A DNA stretch of 64,000 nucleotides from Dermacentor variabilis (GCF_050947875.1 NC_134570.1:200769750-200833749), one strand, 5' to 3'. Positions 24,905-36,055 are shown, numbered from the stretch's first letter. The notes: generated from the letters alone by a model not told the origin. A program made the numbers and translations.

Positions 24905-26975
24905 GTAAAATATTTAGCGCGCACAATTGACAAGGACACAGTGAAGGGGGACACTCGAGCGCTTACTTACAACTATTTTATTTTCGGAAATATACAGAAC
25001 ATATATGCCCAGCTATCAGCGCTAAGCATGTGCAAAAAGAGAGGTCAGTAAAACAGAAACCGATTAAAAAAATATTAAGAAGGTTCATCCAGTATTTAAA
25101 AAAGCAAATTCATTATCAGTGATTACAACCGATGCCTGGCTTATGCATTTTTTCGCGCACTTTTTGATATGAAACGCTTCTGAGATTTCGCGTCTTAGTT
25201 TATTTTTATCTGAAAACAAAATGTCAGTGTTAAAAAATACCGGATCACAATGACATAGATCACAGTGATTCGACAAGTGCGAATCGTTTTCTTTACCGAG
25301 AGAACGTTCATGTTCTTTTAGACGGGTGTTTATGCACCGACCGGTTTGTCCTATATATGTACATCTTGCCACCGGTCAACGAAAGCCGGTACACAACACC
25401 TGTTCTGCATTTTGTGAATTTATGATCGTCTTCTAGGCCGCAGCTGCATTTTTTACCCTATTGTATAACTTATTGGAAATAGCTTGGTACAGTTTTTGCA
25501 TTTTGTTAGGAGCGCTGAAAACCACTTCAACGCCATACCGGCTGGCCACATTATTTAGCCCATGGGAAAAATAATGGACGTAAGGTACAACTGCAAGCCG
25601 CTTTTTGTGCGTGCTAAGCCTGTTCCTTGAATCTGTGGGTTGTACACCTTTTGGTATTTGATGACCTTTTCGGCCGCTCTGACTATGATGTGTTCCAGGA
25701 ATCCCACCGAACCTAGTCTTGTTACCTGATTTGCAAAGCTTTCTTTTATTCGGTGGCAACAAGATTTTACTAAAGCAGCCCGAAGGCAAGACACCGCAAT
25801 TCCGCTTTTTACTATCTCCGAACGTCCTGATTTGTACTGTAACATGGGCTTTTTTGATCTAGGGCTGTACATCCAGCATGTGTGATCGGGCAGCAGTTGC
25901 AGAGAAAGATCTAGAAACTGTAGCTCGTTTTTTTAGCAATCTCATGGGTAAACTTAAGGCCTAGGCCATATTCATGGAACACTTTCAGTACATTAACCAC
26001 ATTGCAGCCATGTTCATTCCCATCAAAAATAACCAAAAAATCATCAACAAATCGGAAATTTTTTTTCAAGCTTCCTAAAGCACTGTGAATACTTTTGTCT
26101 ACACGAGCTAGAAAAATGTCGCTTAGTATTGGCGCTTCCTTGGAACCTATATATACAACTGATTTTAGCACATACATTGCTTCATTCGAACCGACAAAAG
26201 TAGAACTAAGATAAAAGAATAGTATTTTCATAAAGCTTTCCACGGGTGCTCCACTGTCATTTATAAATTTTACTTCATCATTATCTTCGCAAATACACAT
26301 TTTAACATCTTTTAACAGCTCTGTGTGGGGAATCAAGTAAAATAAGTCTTGTACGTCAACACTGAAGGCGCTGCATCCTTTTGTTTTGTTTTCCCTCAAA
26401 TATTGTACAACAGCCTCAGAATTATAGATTACTAACGGATCGGGGATTCTTAATGAGGAAAGCTGTTTCTGGATAAACGATGCTACCTGCTGCTGCCGAC
26501 TGCTTCTTGCAGTAACAATGGCGCTGAACGGCTCTCCAGGTTTGTGCGTTTTACACGAGAAAAACACTTCAAGATGCAGGCCCTTTACTTTTTTGACTAA
26601 GGAACATAGCTTTTCTAAACTGAGGGAACGCAGTAATTCAATAGCACGCTGTTTTTGTTTGGCAGGCTTAACATTAATTCTCTTGAAATTTTTATCCATA
26701 GATTCACAAGATTTTGACGAAACATGCCATCAGGTAGGACAACAAAACATCCTTGTTTATCGGCGGTAAGAACACGTAACCCTCTAGAAGCCATGTCTCC
26801 TGCCACTAGGTTGAGCCGGTTGGGACTCACACAAGCAGTTTTTGCCTTCGCGACAGCGTCTACACATTCAGAAACACACCTGTGTATTTCCGAAAATAAA
26901 ATGGTTGTGAGTAAGCGCTCGTGTGTCCCCCTTCCTTGTGTCCTTGTCAATTGTGCGCGCTAAATATTTTACTAT
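24905..26975 (-). mobile_element. Penelope-like element with inverted terminal repeats
   Basis: The left end (24905-24997) and the right end (about 26882-26975) are reverse complements over about 93 bp with only a handful of differences; both contain GCGCGCACAATTGACAAGG and TTTATTTTCGGAAATA. Between them lie minus-strand remnants of RT and a GIY-YIG endonuclease, the combination that defines endonuclease-bearing Penelope elements. Penelope copies are often flanked by complex direct or inverted partial repeats; no simple target duplication was seen. Confidence 0.85.
25085..26950 (-). pseudogene. Penelope-like RT with GIY-YIG endonuclease, frameshifted
   Basis: From the 5' side, 26950-26615 holds LRVLTADKQGCFVVLPDG, the conserved entry to Penelope RT. 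After a frameshift, 26699-25911 carries the RT: FFSCKTHKPG, motif A FSVDVQDLFYLIPH, and motif C RFVDDFLVIF. A frame change follows into SHGLNNVASRYGVEVVFSAP (25789-25433), then GVVYRLSL, which supplies the GIY part. After one more frame change comes CTYIGQTGRCINTRLKEHE with a C/H cluster (HCDLCHCDPVF), ending at 25085. Three or more frame breaks make it inactive. In the live family the GIY-YIG domain nicks DNA to prime reverse transcription. Confidence 0.85.
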
Positions 26976-28039
26976 GAATTCGTACCAACTCGCACAACTA
27001 TCACTTCTGCTCCTCTTCGTTGTCGACGTAGAAACGGAGATGGAGAAGGCAGAGAAATAAGTCAATTACGGTGTAATATTCCGCTATGTTAAAGAACACC
27101 ATTCCTTCGGTGGTGGCTCTACCATGGCCTTTGAAATTACACTATATGCTCATGTAATGAATGATCAAAGAACCGAGGTAAGTAAAGGCCAGTTGTCGTT
27201 GGGGCCTACGGTAAAACAACAAATGAGGCAGTGCAGGGTTACGTGGGTTAGACTAAGGAACATTGATGAAATTCAATGGGCAGCTGAAGCGCAGAACTAT
27301 CTGTACCTGAAAAGCGTGGACGCAGGATGGAGGGAGAGGCCAGGAAAGTTGGAAACTAAGTGCCGGGTAATTCAAAGTGTAAATAGACAATCAGGCGCCA
27401 TAAAGAAGACGAGAAAAACAGGGACAGAGCATTGAATGCAACGTATGTAAGACAATAATATTCCGATAGTAGCGACCTCACAATCGCTGTCACCATTATT
27501 GTTTCTGGCATTTTGTTCCTGCGAGCGTTTAGTAGAGAGGTGCTTATGTCCTTGCTAAAGTTCTTCTGTGACACGGGCTTGGGGAGCCAGTGGTGAGCCG
27601 TGCGGCCTCCTGTGTGAAGTTCATTGTGATACCCGAAGGAATGTTACCAGGAGACAGCGACAGGCTTCATGACTGTACCGAGATTGATAGGTGGCAATTG
27701 GGCGGAGCAATAGCGGGCCACCTTTGCAAGGCTAGGTCCGCCTACAGCAAGCAACACTATTCCTACTTCTCATGGTTACATTAGCACACAAGCACTGTAG
27801 CGACACACCGTATTGATTCAGACACCGTTGTTTAGAATGCGTAGTGGCCGTTCTCAGATTTCCTTTGCTTACGTATATGCAACATACAATGTAACCGGAA
27901 AGGTTTGGATGGGAGCTAGTTGGTACAGATCATTCATTTTAAACAGCGCCAAAGAACGCGGACACGGAAGATCACGGTCAGCTATGGTCCCGTGCTCTTC
28001 TTTGACCTTGTTTTATGCCGCTATTTAAAATGAATGCCT
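26976..28039. other. No recognised gene
   Basis: A plus-strand open frame at 27124-27435 (103 codons) and others near 27590-28028 have no recognised domain. The area may contain decayed repeat sequence, but no family can be named. Confidence 0.35.
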
Positions 28040-28592
28040 CTGGCATCGGCTCACTTTTGCTATGACACCCGCTCGGCAGGTAGGCCATAACCATGAGGGC
28101 ATGGTTATGGATCAAGAACAGCAGGTTCCCATTATCCCTCAAGAGAAAGTGTAAAATAGCTGTGTCTTACCAGTACGCACCTACGGGGCAGAAACCTGGA
28201 GGCTTACGAAAAGGGTTCTACTTAAACTGAGGACGACGCAACGAGCTATAGAAAGAAGAATGATGGGTGTAACGTTAACGGATAAGAAACGAGCAGATTG
28301 GGTGAGGGAATGACATCTTAGTTAAAATCAAGAAAAAGAAATCAGCATGGGCAGGACATGTAATGAGGACTGAAAATAACCGATGGTCATTAAGGGTTAG
28401 GGACTGGATTCCAAGGGAAGGGAAGCGTAGCAGGGGTGGCAGAAAGTTAGGTGGGCAGATGAGATTAAGAAGTTTGCAGGGACGACATGGCCACAATTAG
28501 TACATGACCGGGGTTGTTGGAGAAGTACGGGAGAGGCCTTTGCCCTGCAGTGGGCGTAACCAGGCTGATGATAATGATAATGATGATGATGA
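28040..28592 (+). pseudogene. RTE-type LINE 3' fragment with (TGA)n tail
   Basis: Three-frame reading gives SAWAGHVMRTENNRWSLRVRDW, IPREGKRSRGG and then GEAFALQWA-like sequence in shifted frames, the conserved C-terminus of RTE/BovB-type ORF2. The fragment ends with CTGCAGTGGGCGTAACCAGGCTGATGATAATGATAATGATGATGATGA; RTE elements characteristically end in such short repeats. Upstream, ACGGGGCAGAAACCTGGAGGCTTACGAAA corresponds to the TYGAETW region. Many stops; the RT palm is missing. Confidence 0.75.
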
Positions 28593-28656
28593 GTGCATGA
28601 CGATCGGTGACAAGGAAATTGCGGAGAAGGAATGAAGCCAATGTAACGTCGAAGGT

Positions 28657-28658
<2 letters not shown>

Positions 28659-28691
<33 letters not shown>
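28659..28691. repeat. (TA)n microsatellite
   Basis: An uninterrupted TA run of about 32 bp, flanked by GGTGG and TTCAGC. Confidence 0.95.
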
Positions 28692-28694
<3 letters not shown>

Positions 28695-28802
28695 GCTTGT
28701 TTTACATAACATGAACAAAGGATTTCAGACAATTGTTAACAGTAACAGAATGAACCCCCGGAAATATGGTTTGCTTTCATGTAGCGATGCTTAGGTTATA
28801 TT

Positions 28803-29440
28803 TTGGTATGTTGGGCTTAATTAGTTAACTAAGTAATAACAATTGCACAATATTTTTAATGTTCCCTTGAGGGCCAAGTGCGTTTCGTCACGTTGCAGAT
28901 TACATTTCAATATGACCGATCTAATTTTTGGCGGCAACGTACATGCTGCGTGGGGACTTTCTTCGGTGTTTAAAGAAAGCCTACGAAATGTGAAATAAAA
29001 CCACTTGACTGCACTCGAGCGCTATGTTGTTGCAGAGCGCTGAACCATGCGTCGAGCTTATTATTTATGAGGGCGACGGCGCTTCCTTTACATGTGGCAC
29101 CGTGAAAGATGCTGACGCACTGTGAAGCCGATGCATAGAGCCGCGACCGTTCATTTCACCACGGTCCGCGCGCACGGTTCTTTCGCACGAAGCACGGTTG
29201 AGAGCGCTGCAATACGTTAGCGCTTAAGCGCTGTCACGTAGTTTTATTTCATATTTCGCGGGCTTTCTTTAAACGGAGAAAATCGCGACGCAGCATATGC
29301 GTTGCCACAAAAAAATTGAATTGGATGTTTTGGAATGCCCTCTGTAACGTAACTAAACGTACTTGGCTCTAAAGTAAATATCAAACAATTTGCATTATTG
29401 ATCTCAGTTAGTTAACTAATTAAGTGCATTAGAAGAAATT
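28803..29440. repeat. Foldback element, about 640 bp
   Basis: Left arm blocks (TTAATTAGTTAACTAA, GGCCAAGTGCGTTTCGTCACGTT, TTTAAAGAAAGCCTACGAAATGTGAAATAAAACCAC) recur inverted in the right arm (29225-29430) at roughly 70-80 percent identity. The centre lies near 29120 and is GC-rich with AGCGCT words. It is non-coding and older than the other foldbacks. The TTAGTTAACTAAT block also occurs in the ACAGGGTGT family (7080-7110), suggesting relation. Confidence 0.65.
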
Positions 29441-30707
29441 CCCTAATGAGCGCAACATGATGGCAACTCATATCTCCTAAGTTTTATTCAGTTGCGGCTA
29501 AGCACTTTCTTTTAAATCCTTGGTTCAAGTGACGTGGAAAACTTATAAGAAATAAGGCCCCGAGGGGGGAGGGGGGGGCGCTTCAGCCACGCGGTAATGT
29601 GCGAATTGAAACCCGGGAGCACTTTCGCGCGCGGCTGTTTCCCCACTCTCGATTTCCCCCTGCCGCGCTTCGCTGCGCCGATCATTCACGGCTCAGCTGC
29701 CGTCCGATATGGAGGTTCCCATTGTTGATCCCTCCAAGTGCGAGATTTGTTCCGTAATTCGCTTTTTACACGCCAAGGGGACTCCACCAGTTGATATTTA
29801 TCGTCAGTTGATGCAGGTGTATGAGACAAGTGTATGTCCGTTCAACACACTCGAAAGTGGTGTAGGGGTTTAGTGCCGGTCGGAAGGAAGTCCACGATAA
29901 ATAACGGAGTGGGAAACTGTCAGTTTCGGAGGCGCTTATCGAGACGGTCCAACCCGAAGTGCTTCAGAACAGGAGGAGCACCGTCCATGAGCTTGTTCCT
30001 CGGATTTCTGGGAGTTCCTATGGTACAGTGGAAAGAGCTTTAACTGAAAAATTGGGGTACCATAAGTGTTGCGCTTGATGGGTACCGCGGCTATTCACAT
30101 AAGGCCACAAGCATAAACGCCTTGACTGTGCTCGCCAGTTTCTTCAAAAGTGTCAAGAACATAAGGAAGTATTGTTGGACTCCATTGCTACGAGAGACGA
30201 AACGTGGCTGTTTCATTTCACTCCCGAAACGAATCAAAAATCCAAACAGTAGCTTCATCCAGAGTCAACAGTCGCAAAGGAGTTCAAGCAATCTCCTTAT
30301 GCTTCCAAAGTCATGGCCAGTGTTCTTTTGGAGTCGTAAGGGGATACTGCTGATCGATTTCAGGGAACGTTGGAGAACAATTGACTCAGACAGTTATTGT
30401 ACAACACTAAGAAAACTTAGGAGAGCTATCCAGAAATGCGAGCCAGGACGACTGGCAGCCGGCGTAACGCTGCTCCACGACAACGCCTGACCTTGCGTCT
30501 CCCTTCAAGCTAAGGAACGTTTGGCAAACTTTGCGTGAACTATCATGCTCCTCCCACCGTACAGTTCAGACCTCACGCCTATGGATTATCACTTGTTCCG
30601 CAAGTTAAAGGAACATTTGAGCGGCCAACGCTTGCGGAGCGACAATGAAGTCAAAGAAGAGGTGAAACGCTTACTCAACATGTTGGCGGCGGGTTTCTAC
30701 GGTTTAG

Positions 30708-30722
30708 CCCTTCCAGCCCTGG
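30708..30722 (+). repeat. piggyBac left terminal inverted repeat
   Basis: CCCTTCCAGCCCTGG, directly after TTAG. It pairs with 33168-33182 with one mismatch. Confidence 0.88.
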
Positions 30723-30897
30723 CGTCGTCAAATGACGACAGGACTTGCAATCGGAATTTTCAGCATGAAAAAAGACCCGAAACTGCTTGTATTTTTCCCC
30801 ACTCGTACTATTGGAAATACTAGTGCCATCGCCATGGTTAGTCACGTGACTCTGCGGAGCCGTGTCGAACGAGGAAGAAGAAATGACAACAATCAAC

Positions 30898-32950
30898 ATG
30901 GCAGACACGCCGTCAGGTACGTGCGCTCTTTTTTAATTTTTAATTGAATAGCCCCTGCGTAGTTTACGTTGCGATATTTTATATAGTCTCTAAACAGATT
31001 GCAGAGAACGCATGTGCTTGAATAAGCATCATTGCATGGTGATATTACTTGTAAGAAGATGTTTTTTCCGTGTGCGGTTTTGACGACAGCAGGGCTTTGT
31101 GGTCGTGTATGGCGTGCCGTCGGTTTGCCATGCGTCTGATTTCAGTGCGTGTTTTTTTTTTTCTTTTTTCAGGCACGCCTATACCGTGTATACCGACAGA
31201 TACATTCTATTCCCGCCAGGACTTGTGTTCTAGGCATCTGGAAGAATGCACGGATGCAATTTTCCTTGAGCTTGGTAATGGAAACTTGTCTGATGTGGAG
31301 GGAGAAATCGACGGATCTTCCGACAGCGGTGACGAGTTTGAGCAGCCTGAGCCAGAACAGGCAGAAAGCGAGGATGAAAGCTCGGACGATGATTGCCAAC
31401 CATCGACAGCTGCATGGACAAGGAAGAAGTTCATAAAACCGGACACAACTTTTCAGTGCGAAGAATTTGGTTCAGTGAATGCAGATGAAGAAATGCACTC
31501 ACCGTGGGGGTATTTCTGTCGCTACATTCCGAAGAGCGTATTCATTGAACTAGCCGAAAAGACGAACCAGTATTGGGTACTGCAAGAAGGCAAATCGGTA
31601 AATACAAACGAGCAAGAGATCCGACAACTCTTTGCACTTCACCTCATCATGGGCGTCATGCGATACCCAAAGCTGCGGTTATATTGGAAGCCGGAAATGA
31701 AGACTAGGCTGGTTGCATCTACCGAGCTCTCACGGAACCGCTTTGAAAAGCTGAGACACAATCTACACATTGTTGACGTGTCTCGGCCTGACCCTGATGA
31801 TCGCCTCTGGAAGGTAAGACCTCTTCTTGATAAATTCGAAGAAAGGTGTCAGGCACTGCATGTGGAGGAGCGATTGTGTATCTACGAACAAATTGTTCGC
31901 TTCAAAGGAAAGCTGGATATCAAACAGTACGTGAAAGGGAAGCCACACCCCTGGGGTATAAAAATCTTCATGCTTTGTGGAGAGTCTGGCATTGTGTATT
32001 CTTCGCTGCCGTATCAGGGGTCAACGACACGGTTAGAAGAAAGTCTCAAGCAACAATATGGTGTGACAGGTGCTATAGTGTCACAGCTGGCTTATCGAAT
32101 TCCCTGCGACAAGGGACACAAACTATATTTTGAAAATTATTTTACATCGCTACCTCTTCTGCGCGCGCTGCTACACAAGAAAATATTTGCGGCAGGAACT
32201 ATTCGAACCAACCGGTGTGAAAAATGCCCATTGGAGTCAGACAAAATTCTAAAGAAAAAAGGCCGCGGAACTTCTGCTTCCATGGTCAGCAAGGACGGAA
32301 TAGTAGCTGTCACGCGATGGTATGACAACAAAGCTGTGACCATGGCATCGAACTTTGTGGCCATTGATGACGAGGACAACGCCAAGCGGTGGAGCAAGAC
32401 GGATAAGTGCTACATTGAAGTGAAACGCCCAGCTGTTGTAAGGATGTCCAACAGCAGCATGGGTGGATTCGATAAAACCGACTTCCTAGTAGCGCTCTAC
32501 CGTACGAAGATTCGGTCGCGAAAGTGGACGCTGAGGATGATATTTCACGTTATCAATGCCTCGGTTGTGAACGGATGGCTGGAGTATAGACGTGATGCAT
32601 CTGCACGAGGGCTGATCCCTGCCAAGCAACTGGACTTACTTGACTTCACCCTCCATATTAGTGAAGCACTTGCACGAGCCGACAGCCTGCCAAAGATGCA
32701 AAAGCGAGGAAGGCCGTCACTCTACCCTCTGGTGACTTCGAAAAAAGCAAGATATGCTGAAAATCGGCCTGTACAAGGCGTAAGGTTTGATAATGTGGGA
32801 CACTGGCCTCTTCTTACCGACAGCAGGGAACAGCGTTGTAAGCTCGAGGGATGCACAGGACAAACCCGTATCATGTGCGAAAAATGCAACGTCCACCTGT
32901 GTCTTGCAAAGGCTCGAAACTGCTTCAGAGGCTTCCACATGAACAATTAG
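30898..32950 (+). CDS. piggyBac transposase-like protein, intact ORF, one predicted intron, two catalytic Asp replaced
   Basis: Predicted exon 1 is 30898-30916 (MADTPS plus one base), the intron 30917-31172 (GTACGT ... long T-tract CAG), and exon 2 31173-32950, giving about 598 aa. The exons join in frame (GTPIPCIPTD). An unspliced frame from 31070 also exists but starts in intron sequence. The N-terminus is acidic (EQAESEDESSDDD), followed by the DDE_Tnp_1_7-type domain. The piggyBac triad should be Asp in DEQIVxFKG, in FDNYFTS and in GGxD. Here they read YEQIVRFKG (codon 31883-31885, Tyr, about residue 244), FENYFTS (32132-32134, Glu, about 327) and GGFDKTD (32471-32473, Asp kept, about 440). 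The C-terminus has the cysteine-rich domain (CKLEGC, CEKCNVHLC, NCF.GFH). No stop or frameshift interrupts it. Catalysis is probably lost; DNA binding could remain. Confidence 0.88.
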
Positions 32951-32989
32951 TGATGTTTGTGTTTGCCATGACTGTGTTTTCCATCTCTG

Positions 32990-32995
32990 AATAAA
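32990..32995 (+). terminator. Polyadenylation signal of the piggyBac gene
   Basis: AATAAA, 40 bp after the TAG stop and still inside the element. Confidence 0.6.
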
Positions 32996-33167
32996 TTAGC
33001 TTTTCACTGCCTTTCGCAACCACTGAGCCCTGATGTGCGGTTTTGACGACATGATTGTAAACCGGTAAATAATAACACAAATGACTTATTTTTTGCTCAG
33101 GCATGATTCTAGAGTCCTTATGGTGCAAAATATGCACAGCAAAAAATATATGCAAATAATAGAAAAT

Positions 33168-33182
33168 CCAGGGCTGAAAGGG
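33168..33182 (-). repeat. piggyBac right terminal inverted repeat
   Basis: CCAGGGCTGAAAGGG, directly before TTAG. As complement it reads CCCTTTCAGCCCTGG, the usual CCCTTT start of piggyBac-like ends. Confidence 0.88.
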
Positions 33183-33297
33183 TTAGGGATACACAAACTG
33201 GAGCGCCGTCTACAAAACATGCAGAAAGAGATGGCGATTATGTAGAAAAATAGAGCAAAGTTTCAGCTTTCCAATGATGTAAATGTTTGTGAGAATA

Positions 33298-33298
<1 letters not shown>

Positions 33299-33361
<63 letters not shown>
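33299..33361. repeat. (TA)n microsatellite
   Basis: About 60 bp of uninterrupted TA just downstream of the mariner remnant. Confidence 0.95.
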
Positions 33362-33364
<3 letters not shown>

Positions 33365-34753
33365 CTGAACGGCCACATGAGGACAACAACAAATAAGGGC
33401 GAATGTGTGATGACTTTGGCATGACGCGGATCCCGTAACGACAACGATATAAAGAGAATCGCAGGACCATCACGGACAGCATCAGGATGATGGTATGAGA
33501 ACAATTGCATGTCGATAACTGTGTGACCCCGAATGAATGAGGACGGTGGCATGACAACGGCGGCAAAATCAGGATTGAAAAACGACAGCAGGATTACGGT
33601 GAAATTACGGCGATGGAATGGTGTCGGTGGAACGAGGAAAGCACGACAAGTGCCAGATAACGAAAGTGGAATAACCCCGACGGAAACATGTCCAACCTAG
33701 TAAACAACATGGGTGACAGGGTGGGAAAACGGTTACATACATCGATACCAGCTAGTGCGCGAAGTATCCGAAGAATTGTAACGCATTAGAAAGACCGCAG
33801 AGATTTACAAGTATGTCAAATATGAAATCCAGAATGAAAAATCTGTGCTATAACAGAAAAGGCCGTGCCTTGCGATTGGGACCGAAGCTAGCTGAGTAAG
33901 GACGAAAACGTACAGGAGCAAATATTCACAACAGTATGAGGCAGTATCACTATGGGGTGAAGCATACTTGAAGTATTGCTGTGAAGCTTGATTACCATGG
34001 GAAGGGGCAATTGTCACGGGACATTGTACGTGTTCCATAATTATACACGCGTGCACCCACAGTATCCTGTCACAGTACGAGCATCAATACGCCTAATAGG
34101 TGTACTGAGCTTTTTAGGACGTGCCTGTGGCGATTTCAGCTGTTAAGGACAGTAAAAGAAATGCATCCATTTTTTCGGACTGCTCGTTTTGATTTTAGGA
34201 CGTTTTCGTGCCCCTAACTAGACAAGAGGGTGCTTCAAATGGTCCGTGGGGCGAACGCACGCGGAACGAGGACAAGAACAGAATTGACTGTCGCATTGAG
34301 GAATGGTCGCTAAAGAAACTGTGCCGCCTCTTCTTTGAAGGAGCTTGCTCAAGAAGCAAAGCGTTGGTAGACGCAAAGATGCAGGTGACCCTCATTCAAA
34401 CCAAAATAAATTCTTCAAAGCAGTGAAACACAAAATAGATGCATTGGGCGTGGGCTGAGAGTATGTGAGAACAGTTGAGGTTGACTATCCAACTGCTGAG
34501 AAAATCTCACTTGTGACAAAGTTCGGGTCTAATACCAATGATCTTCCTATCCGTTCACAGAAATAGCTCATTTTCGTAAATATTTGCTTCTGTATGGGTC
34601 TCTCTTTCTTCGTACTTGAATATCTTCACCTCGCTTTGCAATGGCCTTTGCCATTTTGTTTTTCGAACTTATTTGCTCTGCATTTTCCTATCCCCTCTCT
34701 TCAGTTTTCTGTTTTCAATAAAATAAGCACTACCCCTTAGTATTCAAAGTGGA
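33362..34753. other. No recognised gene
   Basis: A plus-strand open frame of 72 codons (34208-34426) has no motif. No TE domain seen. Confidence 0.4.
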
Positions 34754-35930
34754 TTAGGTTTTTTCTAATTTTCTTAAAATGCTTACTTGAGAGCGACAGC
34801 ATCGGGTGACGTGATGTCCTCCACCATTAGCCTGCCCTGACATAAAATAAAGTTCTGTGCGCTCACGGAAAACCTGGAAACTCAGGGAATTTGAATATGT
34901 CCGCTTGGTAGACACCCTGCAATTAGAATGTCGGTTATACCCGTTTGCCGTCTGATGCAAACCGCTCTCTTTCTGTTTCTTAACACTAAGCCTAGCATTC
35001 TTAGTTCCATCGTTCTTGTCGCCGTCCTTAACCTTTTCTTTTGTCAGTCTCCAAGTCTCTGGCCCATATGTCACCACCGGTAAAATTCACTGATAGTATA
35101 CCTTCCTTATCAATGATAATGGCAAGCTTGCAGTCAGATGCTGACAATGTCTGCTGTATGCGCTCCAACCCATTATTAATATTCTGTGAATTTCCGTCTC
35201 ATGATCAGCCCTCCCTGTAAATAATTGACCTGTAAACGTACTCCTTTACAGACACTAGAGCTTGACTGGCGATCCTGAACTCTTCTTCCCTTGCCCGGCT
35301 AATTACGCCCATCTCTTTCTTGTGAATATTAATCTTCAACGTTGCTCTTACACTCTCTCTGTTAATGTCCTCAATCATTTGTTGTAACTCGTCTTCAGTG
35401 TTGCTTAATAGAACAATGTCATCAGCAAACCGAACGTTGCTGAGATATTCGCCGTCGATCCTTACTCCTAAGCGATCCCAGTTTAATAGCTTGAATACTT
35501 CTTCCTATAGCACGCAGTGAATAACATTGCAGATATTGTGTCGCCTTCTCTCACCCCTTTCTTTATAGGTATCATCCTACTTTATCTGTGTAAAATTAAG
35601 GTAGCTGCGGAATATCTGTAGATATTTTCCCGTACATTTACGTAAACGTTCTGTACTCATTGATTACGTAACGCCCCTATTGCTTCTGGTATCTCTACTG
35701 AATCAAATGCCTTTTCGTAATAGACAGGCTGATAGCAGTCTGAGGATTTGTATATTACCTGATTAATGACGCGGATGTGATCCCTTGTATAGTATCCCTT
35801 CCTGAAACCAGCCTGTTCCCTTGGTTTGCTAATGTCAAGTGTTGCGCTTATGCAATTGCAAATTATCTTTGTGAATATTTCATATACTACTGGCAGTAAG
35901 CTAATTTTCCTATCATTTTTCATATATATA
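34754..35930 (-). pseudogene. RTE-type LINE RT fragment
   Basis: On the minus strand the pieces read KISLLPVVYEIFTKIICN, EQAGFRKGYYTRDHI, YEKAFDSVE (motif A), then VRFADDIVLLSNTEDEL (motif C, about 35390-35440), SASDCKLAI and MVTYGPETWRLTKE. This order matches RTE-clade RT. Frame breaks occur throughout. It is cut at its 5' side by the foldback at 35933-36118 and lacks the RTE 3' end on its left side. Confidence 0.8.
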
Positions 35931-35932
35931 CT

Positions 35933-35992
35933 CTGACGAGACGACACGCACAGTAAACATATGGTCTTTGTATGTGCGCTACTTTCTAAACC

Positions 35993-36055
<63 letters not shown>

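Larger units (their letters stand above)
30704..33186 (+). mobile_element. Complete piggyBac element with TTAG target duplication
   Basis: CCCTTCCAGCCCTGG (30708-30722) and CCAGGGCTGAAAGGG (33168-33182) are terminal inverted repeats matching at 14 of 15 positions. TTAG flanks both ends on the plus strand (30704-30707 and 33183-33186); piggyBac normally targets and duplicates TTAA. The element body is 2475 bp. A 17-base word, TGTGCGGTTTTGACGAC, appears both in the intron (about 31071-31087) and beyond the gene (about 33034-33050), perhaps a subterminal binding repeat. The insertion disrupts the mariner ORF without loss of bases. Confidence 0.9.
29709..33245 (+). pseudogene. Mariner transposase, frameshifted and split by a piggyBac insertion
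   Basis: The start is MEVPIVDPSKCEICSVIRFL (29709), followed by the N-terminal helix-turn-helix region, then degenerate pieces: RDETWLFHFTPETNQ (first catalytic Asp), VFFWSRKGILLIDF, LRKLRRAIQ, LLHDNA followed by TGA where the family has Arg (second Asp), and PPYSSDLTPMDYHLF (third acidic site, mariner D34D type). The frame then reads RLLNMLAAGFYGL and is interrupted at 30704-30707 by piggyBac. It resumes after 33186 with GIHKLERRLQNMQ and ends at TAG 33243-33245. The 5' portion carries several stops and at least one frame change. Mariner transposases cut and paste their own element at TA; this one is dead. Terminal inverted repeats were not found with confidence. Confidence 0.88.

Noticed and set aside
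24905..26975. Hammerhead ribozyme in the Penelope ends
   Set aside because: I looked for CTGANGA with GAAA and a cleavage triplet in both ends and did not find a convincing set.
31070..31172. Unspliced N-terminal extension of the piggyBac ORF (MCGFDDSRALW...)
   Set aside because: It lies between a strong GTACGT donor and a T-rich CAG acceptor; the spliced start MADTPS joins in phase and is more plausible.
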